Shown: in pieces, positions 1 to 9,447 of the stretch | How the letters are laid out: each line of letters starts with the position of its first letter | Position numbering within the stretch: position 1 is the stretch's first letter | NCBI GenBank assembly: GCA_016713785.1 | Contig: JADJOM010000003.1 | Location: 744,001 to 808,000, forward strand | Length of the DNA: 64,000 bases | Direction: 5' to 3' | From: Gemmatimonadota bacterium | GTDB lineage: Bacteria > Gemmatimonadota > Gemmatimonadetes > Gemmatimonadales > GWC2-71-9 | Notes under the pieces: model-generated | Databases searched by the model: none | What the model was told of the DNA's origin: nothing | Seen by the model: only the letters and a program-made list of their open reading frames with translations | Made by a program: the position numbers and the translations under genes

Positions 1-2
1 AC

Positions 3-338
3 TGCCCGCGGGAATCGGTGTTCATCGCCAATATCGTGAAGTGCCGCCCGCCGCAGAACCGCAAGCCGCTGCCCGACGAGGCCACGATGTGCCTGCCGTA
101 CCTGCACCGGCAGATCGCGCTGGTGCGGCCCACGGTGCTGCTCGCCATGGGTGGCACGGCGGCGGAGTGGCTGCTCGGGGTCAAGCGCAGCCTGGGCGAC
201 CTCCGCAACCAGGTGCACCGGTACGCCGGCATCCCGCTGGTGGTGACCTACCATCCCGCAGCGCTGCTGCGGAATCCCAACTGGAAGAAGCCCACCTGGG
301 ACGACGTGCGGGTGGCGCGCCAGCTGCTCGATCGCTAG
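3..338 (+). CDS. Uracil-DNA glycosylase, family 4 (3' part only)
   Basis: This is the C-terminal part of a family-4 (Fe-S) uracil-DNA glycosylase, which removes uracil from DNA for base-excision repair. The gene enters from the left edge, so its start and the first active-site motif are missing. What is visible is the block VFIANIVKCRPPQNRKP, typical of this family, a second cysteine about 24 residues later (MCLPYL), and the C-terminal TYHPAALLRNP motif that holds the catalytic-loop histidine. The two cysteines fit the 4Fe-4S ligands known in the family. The frame ends at a TAG before a 155-base intergenic region leading to dnaB. Confidence 0.85.
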   Translation, partial: CPRESVFIANIVKCRPPQNRKPLPDEATMCLPYLHRQIALVRPTVLLAMGGTAAEWLLGVKRSLGDLRNQVHRYAGIPLVVTYHPAALLRNPNWKKPTWDDVRVARQLLDR

Positions 339-355
339 GCCGGGGGCCGCCGCCG

Positions 356-407
356 CGTGGAAAAGCCTGTGGATGTCGCGTGGACGCGATGTGGATGATG
401 TGGACGC
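356..407 (-). promoter_or_regulatory. Array of five DnaA-box-like 9-mers upstream of dnaB
   Basis: Five 9-mers related to TGTGGATAA, the complement of the DnaA box TTATCCACA, stand in the same orientation at 356-364 (CGTGGAAAA), 368-376 (TGTGGATGT), 379-387 (CGTGGACGC), 390-398 (TGTGGATGA) and 399-407 (TGTGGACGC). Their start-to-start spacing is 12, 11, 11 and 9 bases, about one helical turn. The array ends 12 bases before the -35 box of the proposed dnaB promoter. The copy at 390-398 differs from the canonical box at one position; the others are weaker. DnaA binding is an inference. Confidence 0.45.
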
Positions 408-419
408 CCGAGCGGCGCG

Positions 420-448
420 TTGCACGTGACGGGTGGCCCGCATAGGAT
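420..448 (+). promoter_or_regulatory. Sigma-70-type promoter of dnaB
   Basis: TTGCAC at 420-425 and TAGGAT at 443-448 are separated by 17 bases, a near-ideal housekeeping promoter. The start of dnaB lies about 45 bases downstream of the -10 box. Confidence 0.55.
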
Positions 449-493
449 TGGACCGTCAGCGCCCCCGTCCCCGTTCCGGTGGTCCGTCTTCCG

Positions 494-1906
494 ATGACCA
501 ATCCTCCCTACGATTCGAGCCCCGCCAGCGCGGGCGGCACCGACACGGCCGCGCCGCTGCGCGCCGCCCCGTGGAGCAACGAGGCCGAGCAGGCGGTGCT
601 CGGCGCCATGCTGCTCGACCAGGACGCCGCGCTGCGCGCCGTGGAGCTGCTCGACGACTCGCTGTTCTACCGCGAGGGCCACCGGCGGCTGTACCGCGCC
701 ATGCGGCGGCTGATCGAACGGCGGGTGGTGATCGATCACATCACCCTGCGGGACGAACTGGAGCGGAAGGGGGAGCTGGAGCCGGCCGGCGGGGAGGTCT
801 ACCTCGCGGAGCTGCTCGACGCGGCGGTCACGGCGGCGAACTTCGAGGCCCACGCCGCGATCATCCGCGACAAGGCCATCCTGCGCCAGCTGATCGAGGC
901 GGCCACCGCGGTGGTGTCCCGGGCGCACCAGGCGGAGGTGCCCGCGGCCGACCTGCTGGATGACGCCGAGGCGCGGATCTTCCAGATCAGCCAGCACGTG
1001 AAGACCGCAGGGCTCAGCTTCACCCGGATCAAGGAGATGCTCTGGCCCACGATGGAGCGCATCGAAAAGCTCCATGCGCAGGGCAAAGAGATTAGCGGCG
1101 TCCCCAGCGGCTTCAAAGATTTGGACGAGATGACCACCGGCTTCCAGCCTTCGGACCTGGTCATCGTGGCGGCCCGGCCGTCCATGGGCAAGACCGCCTT
1201 CTGCCTCAACATCGCCGCGCACGCGGCGGAGAGCGGCAAGGGCGTGGCGCTGTTCTCGCTCGAGATGTCCAAGGAGTCGCTGGTGCAGCGGATGCTGTGC
1301 GCCGAGGCCCGGGTGGACAGCCAGCGGGTGCGGCGCGGCACCCTGTCCGATGCCGACTTCACCATGCTCGCGCGCGCGGCGGGCGTGCTGGCCAGCTGCC
1401 CCATCTGGATCGATGACACCCCGGCGCTGACCCTGCTCGAGATGCGCTCCAAGGCGCGGCGCCTGCGGATGGAGAACGACGTCGGCCTGATCGTGGTGGA
1501 CTACCTGCAGCTGATGCGGAGCCCGATGTACGCCGAGAACCGGGTGCAGGAGATCTCCGACATCTCCCGCTCGCTCAAGGCGCTGGCCCGCGAACTCGAG
1601 GTGCCGGTGATCGCGCTGTCCCAGCTCTCACGCGCCTCGGAGCAGCGGGGCGGGGAGCGGAAGCCCATCCTCTCGGACCTGCGCGACTCCGGCGCCATCG
1701 AGCAGGATGCCGACATCGTGCTGTTCATCCACCGGCCCGAGATGTACGACCAGATGGACCGCGACGGCAACAGCAACGAGGGCAAGGCGGAGCTGATCGT
1801 GGCCAAGCACCGCAACGGGCCCACCGGCACGGTGGACCTCTACTTCCACAAGCAGTTCACCCGGTTCGCCAGCATGAGCGACCGGGAGGAGCCGGAGTAT
1901 GTCTAG
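494..1906 (+). CDS. dnaB: Replicative DNA helicase DnaB
   Basis: DnaB is the hexameric helicase that unwinds DNA at the replication fork and is loaded at the origin with DnaA's help. The product is 470 residues, a usual length. After a short N-terminal tail comes the DnaB N-terminal domain (NEAEQAVLGAMLLD), then a linker, then the RecA-like domain with Walker A (AARPSMGKTA, near residue 230), the Walker B region (IVVDYLQLM) and the SQLSR motif. No intein is present. ATG at 494 is chosen over an in-frame GTG at 479 because it gives the normal N-terminus. It is preceded by its own promoter and a DnaA-box-like array, and radA follows after 23 bases. Confidence 0.95.
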   Translation: MTNPPYDSSPASAGGTDTAAPLRAAPWSNEAEQAVLGAMLLDQDAALRAVELLDDSLFYREGHRRLYRAMRRLIERRVVIDHITLRDELERKGELEPAGGEVYLAELLDAAVTAANFEAHAAIIRDKAILRQLIEAATAVVSRAHQAEVPAADLLDDAEARIFQISQHVKTAGLSFTRIKEMLWPTMERIEKLHAQGKEISGVPSGFKDLDEMTTGFQPSDLVIVAARPSMGKTAFCLNIAAHAAESGKGVALFSLEMSKESLVQRMLCAEARVDSQRVRRGTLSDADFTMLARAAGVLASCPIWIDDTPALTLLEMRSKARRLRMENDVGLIVVDYLQLMRSPMYAENRVQEISDISRSLKALARELEVPVIALSQLSRASEQRGGERKPILSDLRDSGAIEQDADIVLFIHRPEMYDQMDRDGNSNEGKAELIVAKHRNGPTGTVDLYFHKQFTRFASMSDREEPEYV

Positions 1907-1929
1907 CGTGGCGGTGGAGGCGGGGGCGC

Positions 1930-3303
1930 GTGGCTAAGGCCCGGTCGGTCTATCGCTGCACCGAGTGCGGCCACGACCATCCCAAGTGGGTGGGGCGGTG
2001 CGAGGCCTGCGCCGCCTGGAACAGCGTGGCGGAGGAGCCGGTCACCCTCGCGGCGCCGCACCGCGCCACCGGGGGCGCCCGGGGCCGCGCCGGATCGGGG
2101 GGCGGGGCGATCCCGGCGCGGCTGCGCGACATCGAGGAGTCCCGGCTGGTGCGGTGGAGCACCGGGCTGCCCGAGCTCGACTTCGTGCTCGGCTCCGGGC
2201 TGGTGCCGGGCTCCATGACCCTGGTCGGGGGGGAGCCGGGCATCGGCAAGTCCACGCTGCTACTGCAGGCCGCGGCGCGCCTCGAGGGCGCGGGCCGCAC
2301 GGTGCTGTACGCCAGCGGCGAGGAATCGCCCGAGCAGGTGCGCCTGCGGGCCGGCCGGCTCGAGGAAGACGCCGGGCCGGTGCACGTGCTGGGAGAGACC
2401 CGGCTCGAGGCCATCCTCGACGCGGCCACCGCCATCAAGGCCGACCTGCTGATCCTGGACTCGATCCAGACCGTCTACACCGAACTGCTGGAGGGCGCCC
2501 CCGGCAACGTGGGCCAGGTGCGGGAGTGCGCCGCGCGGCTCATGCGCTATGCCAAGGAGAGCGGGTCGGCGGTGATCGTCGTGGGGCACGTGACCAAGGG
2601 CGGCGGCATCGCCGGGCCCAAGACGCTGGAGCACATCGTCGACACGGTGCTCTATTTCGAGGGCGAGGCCACGCTGGATCACCGGCTGCTGCGCGCCACC
2701 AAGAACCGCTTCGGGTCCGTCGACGAGATCGGCGTCTTCACCATGACCGGCCATGGGCTGGTGCCGGTCCCCAATCCCTCGGCGCTGTTCCTGGCGGCCC
2801 GCGACACCGGCAGCACCGGCAGCGCGGTGACGGCCCTGATGGAGGGCACCCGCCCCGTGCTGGTCGAGGTGCAGGCGCTGGCCGCCCGGAGCGGGTTCGG
2901 CACGCCGCAGCGGGTGGCCACCGGCCTGGACCAGAAGCGGCTCGCGGTGCTGCTGGCGGTGCTGGAGCGTCGCGGCGGGACCTCCTTCGCCGATCTCGAC
3001 GTCTTCGTGCAGGTCACGGCCGGGGTCCGCCTGACCGAGCCCGCCTCCGACCTGGCGGTGGCCGCCGCGCTGGTCTCGAGCGTGCTCAACCGGGCCGCCC
3101 CGGCCGACGCCATCTTCCTCGGGGAGCTGGGCCTGGGCGGGGAGGTGCGGCCCATCGGCGGGCTGGAGCGGCGCCTGGTCGAGGCCACCCGCCTGGGCTT
3201 CCGCCGGGTGTTCGCCTCCGGACGGACTGCCGGCAAGATCCAGGGCCTGACGCTCGTGGGGCTCGACCACATCGACCAGCTGGTGGCGGCGCTTGCCGCG
3301 TGA
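1930..3303 (+). CDS. radA: DNA repair protein RadA (Sms)
   Basis: RadA is a RecA-like ATPase that promotes branch migration in recombinational repair. The 457-residue product shows the complete family order. A four-cysteine zinc finger is formed by C10, C13, C24 and C27. The ATPase domain has Walker A GGEPGIGKST near residue 100, the RadA signature KNRFG follows near residue 257, and the C-terminus is a Lon-protease-like domain. The GTG start at 1930 is preceded by a TGGAGG ribosome site. The last 11 bases overlap the TTG proposed for ispD, so the two are likely co-translated. Confidence 0.95.
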   Translation: MAKARSVYRCTECGHDHPKWVGRCEACAAWNSVAEEPVTLAAPHRATGGARGRAGSGGGAIPARLRDIEESRLVRWSTGLPELDFVLGSGLVPGSMTLVGGEPGIGKSTLLLQAAARLEGAGRTVLYASGEESPEQVRLRAGRLEEDAGPVHVLGETRLEAILDAATAIKADLLILDSIQTVYTELLEGAPGNVGQVRECAARLMRYAKESGSAVIVVGHVTKGGGIAGPKTLEHIVDTVLYFEGEATLDHRLLRATKNRFGSVDEIGVFTMTGHGLVPVPNPSALFLAARDTGSTGSAVTALMEGTRPVLVEVQALAARSGFGTPQRVATGLDQKRLAVLLAVLERRGGTSFADLDVFVQVTAGVRLTEPASDLAVAAALVSSVLNRAAPADAIFLGELGLGGEVRPIGGLERRLVEATRLGFRRVFASGRTAGKIQGLTLVGLDHIDQLVAALAA

Positions 3304-3976
3304 CGTGGGCGTGGTGATCGTGGCTGCCGGCCAGGGCACCCGGCTCGGCGCCGGGGTGCCCAAGCAGTATCTCCCCCTCGGCGGGGTGCCGATGCTGCTG
3401 CGGGCGCTGCGGCCCTTCACCAGCCATCCCGAGGTGGCCCACACCGTGGTGGTGCTGCCGGCCGCCGACGCCGCCCACCCTCCGGCATGGCTCGCGGAGG
3501 TGCTCGGTGATACTCTCTCGGTCACCGCGGGCGGTGCGGAGCGGCGCGACTCGGTGGCCTGCGGGCTCGCCGCCCTGCCGGCCGCCTGTGCGGTGGTCCT
3601 GGTGCACGATGCGGCGCGACCGTTCGTGGACCAGGCCATCATCTCGGCCGTCGCGGCGGTGGCGCGGACCGGGGAGGGCGCCGTTCCCGCCATTCCCGTG
3701 GGCGACACGCTCAAGCAGGTCGCCGCGGGCGAGGGCGGTCGCATCCTGCGCACCGTCCCGCGCGACGGGCTGTTCCGGGCCCAGACGCCGCAGGGCTTCC
3801 CGCGCCGGGTGCTGCAGGAGGCCCACGCCCGCGCCCCACGCGAGGGCGGGGGCGCCACCGACGACGCGCTGCTGGTGGAGCAGGCCGGGGTGCCGGTGCG
3901 GGTGGTGCCGGGATCGGCCCGCAACTTCAAGATCACGACCGAGGACGATCTGCGGATCGCGGAGCGCCTGCTGTGA
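3293..3976 (+). CDS. ispD: 2-C-methyl-D-erythritol 4-phosphate cytidylyltransferase
   Basis: IspD joins CTP to methylerythritol phosphate, the third step of the MEP isoprenoid pathway. The N-terminal nucleotide-binding signature VVIVAAGQGTRLG followed by PKQY, the VLVHDAARPFV block and the TEDDLRIAE end are all diagnostic. With the TTG at 3293, which overlaps radA by 11 bases, the product is 227 residues. A GTG at 3305 is an alternative start that would remove four residues. The partner gene ispF lies about 60 kb away at 63163. Confidence 0.92.
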   Translation: MPRDVGVVIVAAGQGTRLGAGVPKQYLPLGGVPMLLRALRPFTSHPEVAHTVVVLPAADAAHPPAWLAEVLGDTLSVTAGGAERRDSVACGLAALPAACAVVLVHDAARPFVDQAIISAVAAVARTGEGAVPAIPVGDTLKQVAAGEGGRILRTVPRDGLFRAQTPQGFPRRVLQEAHARAPREGGGATDDALLVEQAGVPVRVVPGSARNFKITTEDDLRIAERLL

Positions 3977-4437
3977 AGCACATCCTGTTCGTCTGCACCG
4001 GGAACACCTGCCGCAGCCCCCTCGCCGAGGCACTGCTGCGCCAGAAACTCGAGGAGAAGGGGCTCGCCGGGCTGATGGTCAGCTCGGCCGGGACCGGGGC
4101 CTGGGACGGTGCCCCGGCCAGCGAGGGCGCCTACCTGGTGGCCCTGGAGCACGGCCTCGACCTCTCGGCCCACCGGGCGCGGCTGCTCACCAAGGAGACC
4201 GTCGGCCTCGCCGACGTGATCCTCACCATGGCGCGGCACCACCGCGCCCGGGTGGAACAGCTCGGGGGCGGGACCCGGGCGCACCTGCTGGGGGAGTTTG
4301 CCGGGCGCCAGGGGGAGGACGCGGAGGTCCGCGACCCCTTCGGCGGGGACCTCGACGGGTACCGGCAGACGTACCAGGAGCTGGAGGCGCTCGTCACCGA
4401 GGCGGTGAACCGCCTGGCCAAGGAATCTCCCCGGTGA
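3973..4437 (+). CDS. Low-molecular-weight protein-tyrosine phosphatase family protein
   Basis: This 154-residue cytoplasmic protein carries the low-Mr phosphatase P-loop CTGNTCRS at residues 8-15 (nucleophile C8, phosphate-binding R14) right after the first strand, and the general-acid aspartate in DPFG near the C-terminus. Relatives dephosphorylate phosphotyrosine or phosphoarginine; the substrate cannot be told here. The GTG start overlaps the end of ispD by four bases and its TGA overlaps the aroE start, so it lies inside an ispD-aroE-comF transcription unit. Confidence 0.88.
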   Translation: MKHILFVCTGNTCRSPLAEALLRQKLEEKGLAGLMVSSAGTGAWDGAPASEGAYLVALEHGLDLSAHRARLLTKETVGLADVILTMARHHRARVEQLGGGTRAHLLGEFAGRQGEDAEVRDPFGGDLDGYRQTYQELEALVTEAVNRLAKESPR

Positions 4438-5246
4438 TCAGCGGCCGGAGCCGGGTCTTCGCCATCCTCGGCGACCCGGTGGCGCACTCCCTTTCCCCCG
4501 CCATGCACAACGCGGCCTTCCACGCCCTCGGCCTGGAGGCGGTGTACGTGCCGCTCCGCGCCGCCGCGGCGGAGGTGCCGGTGCTGCTGCACGCGCTCGC
4601 CCGGGCCGGCGGGGGCGGCAACGTGACCGTGCCGCACAAGGAAGCCGCCGCGGCGGCGGTGGAGCAGGCGACGGTGCGGGTCCAGCGCCTCGGGGCCTGC
4701 AACACCTTCTGGGGCGAGGGCGCGGCCATTCACGGTGACAATACAGACGTGGACGGGGTGCTCGAGGCGCTGGCCGACCTGGAGGCCCCCGCCACCGGGT
4801 GGCTGATCGCCGGTACGGGGGGAGGCGCGCGCGCCGCGGTGGCCGCCGCCGTGGCCCGCGGGGCGGGCGTGGCCATCCGGTCGCGCGACGCCGGCCGGCG
4901 CCAGGCGTTCGAGGCGTGGTGCCAGGGGCAGGGCGCCCCGCTCGTCCCGGCCGAGGCGTGCGAGGTCCTGGTCAACGCGACGCCGCTCGGGCTCAAGCCC
5001 GGGGATCACCTCCCGCTGGCGCACGATGATGCTCCCCGCGCCCAGGTGGCCTTCGACATGGTCTACGGTCGGGGTGAGACCCCCTGGGTCCGCCTCATGC
5101 GCCAGGAGGGCCTGCGGGCCGCCGATGGCCGCGTGATGCTGGTGGCGCAGGGCGCGGCCGCGTTCCGCCGCTGGTTCCCCGACGAGGACCCGCCGATCGA
5201 GGTGATGCGGGCCGCGGTCAATGACGCGCTCCGCGAGTCTCGGTGA
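4434..5246 (+). CDS. aroE: Shikimate dehydrogenase
   Basis: AroE reduces 3-dehydroshikimate with NADPH in the chorismate pathway, which feeds aromatic amino acids and also the futalosine menaquinone route found at 60077-63163. The 270-residue product shows the substrate-site GDPVAHSLSPAMHN, the NVTVPHK motif with catalytic K69, NTDVDG, and a glycine-rich nucleotide loop (AGTGGGARAA). The GTG at 4434 overlaps the phosphatase stop, and the 3' end overlaps comF by 26 bases. An open frame extends far upstream, but only from 4434 does it read as AroE. Confidence 0.93.
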   Translation: MISGRSRVFAILGDPVAHSLSPAMHNAAFHALGLEAVYVPLRAAAAEVPVLLHALARAGGGGNVTVPHKEAAAAAVEQATVRVQRLGACNTFWGEGAAIHGDNTDVDGVLEALADLEAPATGWLIAGTGGGARAAVAAAVARGAGVAIRSRDAGRRQAFEAWCQGQGAPLVPAEACEVLVNATPLGLKPGDHLPLAHDDAPRAQVAFDMVYGRGETPWVRLMRQEGLRAADGRVMLVAQGAAAFRRWFPDEDPPIEVMRAAVNDALRESR

Positions 5247-5940
5247 GGCCTGCCGGCTGGCCGAACGCTGGTTGCTGCCCGGCGCCTGCCTGCTCTGCGA
5301 CGGCCCGGCCGGCCCCGACGACCCGCTGATCTGCGGGCTCTGCCAGTCCCGCTGGCACTCCCTCCCCCAGCCGCAGTGCCGCCGCTGTGGCCAGCCCGCC
5401 GCGGTGCTCGCCCCCGGGTGTCGCATCTGTCCCTCGTGGCCGGATGGCCTCTCCCGGGCCCGCAGCGCGGTCTGGCTTGACGAGCCGTCGCGGAAGGCGG
5501 TGCATGCGCTCAAGTACGACGGCTGGGCCCGCGTGGCGGAGCCCATGGCCCAGCGGATGGTGGCGCCCCTCGGGTCGGGGGAAGGTGTCCTCATCCCCGT
5601 GCCGCTCGGGGCCGCCCGGGCGCGCCAGCGGGGCTACAACCAGGCGGAGGCCCTGGCCCGGGCCCTCGGGGCGCGCACCGGCCGCCCGGTCCGGACCGAC
5701 TGGGTCCGGCGGGTGCGGGAGACCGGGAGCCAGACCGCCCTGACCCCCGAGGCGCGACGCGCCAACATCGCGGGGGCGTTCGACGCCGGGGCGGTGGCGG
5801 CGGGGGCACGAGTCGTGCTGGTCGATGACGTGTTTACCACCGGCGCCACCCTCGCCGAACTCGCCGTCACCCTGCTGGAGGCTGGAGCCGGCACCGTGGA
5901 AGCGGTTACCTTTGCGCGAGCCAAACCACCGCTGGGATAG
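5221..5940 (+). CDS. ComF family amidophosphoribosyltransferase-like protein
   Basis: This 239-residue protein has the ComF layout. The N-terminal half has four CxxC pairs (CLLC, CGLC, CRRC, CRIC) that probably bind zinc. The C-terminal half is a phosphoribosyltransferase domain with the PRPP loop VVLVDDVFTTGATL. ComF proteins take part in DNA uptake in naturally competent bacteria, but the enzymatic substrate is unknown. The ATG at 5221 lies within the last 26 bases of aroE, so translation is probably coupled. It ends 30 bases before gap. Confidence 0.87.
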   Translation: MTRSASLGEACRLAERWLLPGACLLCDGPAGPDDPLICGLCQSRWHSLPQPQCRRCGQPAAVLAPGCRICPSWPDGLSRARSAVWLDEPSRKAVHALKYDGWARVAEPMAQRMVAPLGSGEGVLIPVPLGAARARQRGYNQAEALARALGARTGRPVRTDWVRRVRETGSQTALTPEARRANIAGAFDAGAVAAGARVVLVDDVFTTGATLAELAVTLLEAGAGTVEAVTFARAKPPLG

Positions 5941-5970
5941 ACGAGTGTTTCGCTTCTCATTGGAGATGTC

Positions 5971-6981
<1,011 letters not shown>

Positions 6982-6989
6982 TCGTACAC

Positions 6990-7029
6990 CCGGCCCCGCC
7001 CCGGCCGCGCGCCGGGGGCGGGGATCCGG
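6990..7029 (+). other. GC-rich hairpin between gap and pgk
   Basis: CCGGCCCCGCCCCGGC pairs with GCCGGGGGCGGGGATCCGG across a CGCGC loop, with a C bulge and an AT bulge. No T-tract follows, so it is not a standard intrinsic terminator. It could be an RNA-processing or mRNA-stability element that sets the gap:pgk ratio. Confidence 0.45.
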
Positions 7030-7044
7030 CCCCAAGGACTCCCC

Positions 7045-8232
7045 ATGAAACGCTCGCTTCGTTCGCTGGACGCCGCGGCCCTCGACGGCCGGCGCGCCCT
7101 GGTCCGCGTGGACTTCAACTGTCCCGTGAAGAACGGCGTCGTCACCGACGCCACCCGCATCCGGGCCTCGCTCCCGACCATCGCCTACCTGCGTGAGAAG
7201 GGGGCCCGGGTGGTCCTCCTCTCGCACCTGGGCCGGCCCAAGGGGCCGGATGCCTCGCAGAGCCTCAAGCCCTGCGCGGCGGAGCTGGAGCGGCTGCTCG
7301 GGGCCCCCGTGGCCTTTCTCGCTGACCCGCTGGCGCCCGGCGCGGCCGCGGAGAGCAAGCGGATCCCGCGGGGCGGGGTGGCCGTGGTGGAGAACACCCG
7401 CTTCCATCCGGGGGAGGAGAAGAACGACCCCGCGCTGGCCGCCGCCTTCGCCGCCCTGGGCGACCTCTACGTCAACGACGCGTTCGGTTCCGCGCACCGC
7501 GCACATGCCAGCACCGAGGCGGTGGCCACGCTGCTCAAGCCGGCGGTCTCGGGGTTCCTGATGGAAAAGGAGCTCGAGTACCTCGGCGGCGCGCTCGACC
7601 AGCCCAGGCGGCCGTTCGTGGCGGTGCTCGGTGGCGCCAAGGTCTCGGGCAAGATCGACCTCATCGAGCACCTGCTGCCCCGCGTGGACCAGATCCTGGT
7701 AGGCGGCGCGATGGCCTGCACCTTCTTCCGCGCCATGGGGCTCGAGACCGGCACTTCCCTCGTGGAGGCGGACCGGGTGGAAATGGCCAGGGCGCTGATG
7801 GCCAAGGCGGGCGGGAAGCTCGTGCTGCCGCAGGGCGCCGTGATCGCCCAGAGGCTCGAGGCAGGGGTCCCGACCCGCTCGGTGGCGCGGACCGCGATTC
7901 CCGCCGGCTGGGCGATGTTCGACATCTGTGCCGACAGCGAGCGCGACTTCGCGGCGCGCATCCGGGGTGCCGGGACGGTGGTGTGGAACGGGCCCATGGG
8001 CGTGTTCGAGACGCCCCCGTTCGACCACGGGACCCTGGCCGTGGCTCACGCCCTCGCGGAGGCCACCAAGGGGGGCACCATCTCCGTCGTCGGCGGGGGC
8101 GATTCGGCGGCCGCAGTGGCACAGGCGGGGCTCGACACCGCCATGAGCCACGTCAGCACCGGTGGCGGGGCCTCGCTCGAGTTCCTCGAGGGGAAGGTCC
8201 TCCCCGGCGTGGCCGCCCTGGATGAGGTCTGA
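7045..8232 (+). CDS. pgk: Phosphoglycerate kinase
   Basis: Pgk transfers phosphate from 1,3-bisphosphoglycerate to ADP. The 395-residue product has the N-domain signature RVDFNCPV and the substrate-site LLSHLGRPKG. It also has VENTRFHPGEE, the nucleotide-site GGAKVSGK, and the closing GGGDSAAAVAQAG and STGGGASLE. These are the expected motifs in the expected order, and the length is normal. It follows gap after a hairpin and abuts tpiA directly (stop at 8232, next ATG at 8233). Confidence 0.97.
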   Translation: MKRSLRSLDAAALDGRRALVRVDFNCPVKNGVVTDATRIRASLPTIAYLREKGARVVLLSHLGRPKGPDASQSLKPCAAELERLLGAPVAFLADPLAPGAAAESKRIPRGGVAVVENTRFHPGEEKNDPALAAAFAALGDLYVNDAFGSAHRAHASTEAVATLLKPAVSGFLMEKELEYLGGALDQPRRPFVAVLGGAKVSGKIDLIEHLLPRVDQILVGGAMACTFFRAMGLETGTSLVEADRVEMARALMAKAGGKLVLPQGAVIAQRLEAGVPTRSVARTAIPAGWAMFDICADSERDFAARIRGAGTVVWNGPMGVFETPPFDHGTLAVAHALAEATKGGTISVVGGGDSAAAVAQAGLDTAMSHVSTGGGASLEFLEGKVLPGVAALDEV

Positions 8233-8985
8233 ATGGCGCCGCGCCCCCTGCTGTTCGCAGCCAACTGGAAGATGCACCTGGCCCCGGCGGAGGCCCGCGC
8301 CTTCGCCGAGCGGTTCTGCACCCTGACCGCGCCGGCCGAGGGCCGCTCGCTCTGGTTCTTCCCCGCCGCGGTCTCGCTGGAAGCCGCCGCGCAGGGGTTC
8401 GCGGGGCGGCCGGACATCGCCGTGGGCGCGCAGGACGTGCACTGGGAGCCCAAGGGGGCGTTCACCGGGGCCATCTCGGTGCCGCTGGCCCGCGGAGCCG
8501 GGGCCGCCGGGGCGCTGGTGGGGCACTCGGAGCGCCGGCACGTCTTCGGGGAGACCGACGCCGAGACCGGCCGGAAGGTGCAGGCGGTGCTTGGAGCGGG
8601 TCTCCGGGTCATGCTCTGCGTGGGGGAGAAGCTGGCGGAGCGCGAGGCCGGCGAGACCGAGGCCGTCTGTCTGCGACAGCTCCGGGCCGGGCTCGTCGGG
8701 GTCGGGGCCGCCGAGTGGGGTCGCGTCGTCATCGCGTATGAACCGGTCTGGGCCATCGGCACCGGCCGGAACGCCACCCCGGAGGATGCCGCCCAGGTGC
8801 ACCGGGCGCTGCGGGTCGAGCTCGCGCGCCTCGGCGCCCCGGGCCGGGTGCCTGTGCTGTACGGCGGGAGCGTGAACCAGGGCAATGCCGCCGCGCTGCT
8901 GGGTCAGGAGGAGGTCGATGGGGTCCTGGTCGGCGGGGCAAGCCTCGATCCCGAGGGGTGGGCCACGATCGTGGGCCGCCGCTGA
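8233..8985 (+). CDS. tpiA: Triosephosphate isomerase
   Basis: TpiA interconverts dihydroxyacetone phosphate and glyceraldehyde 3-phosphate. The 250-residue product contains the catalytic residues in their usual settings: K13 in NWKMH, H98 in GHSERR and E170 in AYEPVWAIGTG, followed by the phosphate-binding YGGSVNQGN. The gene begins on the base after the pgk stop codon, which points to coupled expression of pgk and tpiA. Confidence 0.97.
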   Translation: MAPRPLLFAANWKMHLAPAEARAFAERFCTLTAPAEGRSLWFFPAAVSLEAAAQGFAGRPDIAVGAQDVHWEPKGAFTGAISVPLARGAGAAGALVGHSERRHVFGETDAETGRKVQAVLGAGLRVMLCVGEKLAEREAGETEAVCLRQLRAGLVGVGAAEWGRVVIAYEPVWAIGTGRNATPEDAAQVHRALRVELARLGAPGRVPVLYGGSVNQGNAAALLGQEEVDGVLVGGASLDPEGWATIVGRR

Positions 8986-8994
8986 CTCCTCCGC

Positions 8995-9023
8995 TTCCAA
9001 ATGACGCCGCCGCCAGTTAAACT
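8995..9023 (+). promoter_or_regulatory. Weak candidate promoter for secG
   Basis: TTCCAA at 8995-9000 and TAAACT at 9018-9023 are 17 bases apart. The -35 match is poor. Transcription would begin inside or next to the small hairpin at 9025-9042. Confidence 0.3.
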
Positions 9024-9024
9024 T

Positions 9025-9042
9025 GTCCGGCTTTCACCGGAC
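9025..9042 (+). other. Short hairpin just before the secG start
   Basis: GTCCGG and CCGGAC pair across the six-base loop CTTTCA and end five bases before the secG ATG. It would cover the ribosome-binding region and so could limit translation of secG. Confidence 0.35.
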
Positions 9043-9047
9043 CGGAC

Positions 9048-9410
9048 ATGTACTACTTCCTGCTGACGCTGCTCATTCTCGATGGCCTCCTGCTCGCCGC
9101 GGTCGTGCTGCTCCAGGCGGGGCAGGGCGGTGGCTTGGCCTCGATGGGCGGCGGAACGACGGATCTCGTGGTGGGGGGCCGCCAGGCGGCCACCCTCCTG
9201 ACCAAGCTGAGCTGGATCTGCGGCGGGATCTTCCTGACGCTGGCCCTGATCATCTCCCTCGTGGCCCCGAGCCAGGGTTCGAGCAGCGAGGTGCTGGAGC
9301 GCCTGCGGCAGGAGCAGCCCGCGGCCGCGCCGGCCCCGCTTCCCATCGAGACCGCCCCGGCCCCCGCGGCCGACTCGGGTGCGGCGAAGGCGCCGGCGCC
9401 CGCCCAGTGA
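9048..9410 (+). CDS. secG: Preprotein translocase subunit SecG
   Basis: SecG is the small membrane subunit of the SecYEG protein-export channel. The 120-residue product has two transmembrane helices (about residues 2-22 and 50-70) joined by the conserved loop with GQGGGLASMGGG, which is diagnostic of SecG. The tail from about residue 85 is rich in Ala and Pro and is probably disordered; this makes it longer than a minimal SecG. Location directly after tpiA is common for secG in many bacteria. Confidence 0.9.
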   Translation: MYYFLLTLLILDGLLLAAVVLLQAGQGGGLASMGGGTTDLVVGGRQAATLLTKLSWICGGIFLTLALIISLVAPSQGSSSEVLERLRQEQPAAAPAPLPIETAPAPAADSGAAKAPAPAQ

Positions 9411-9447
9411 CGATGCGGACGCGGCAGGCCCAACGCGGGGGATCGGT

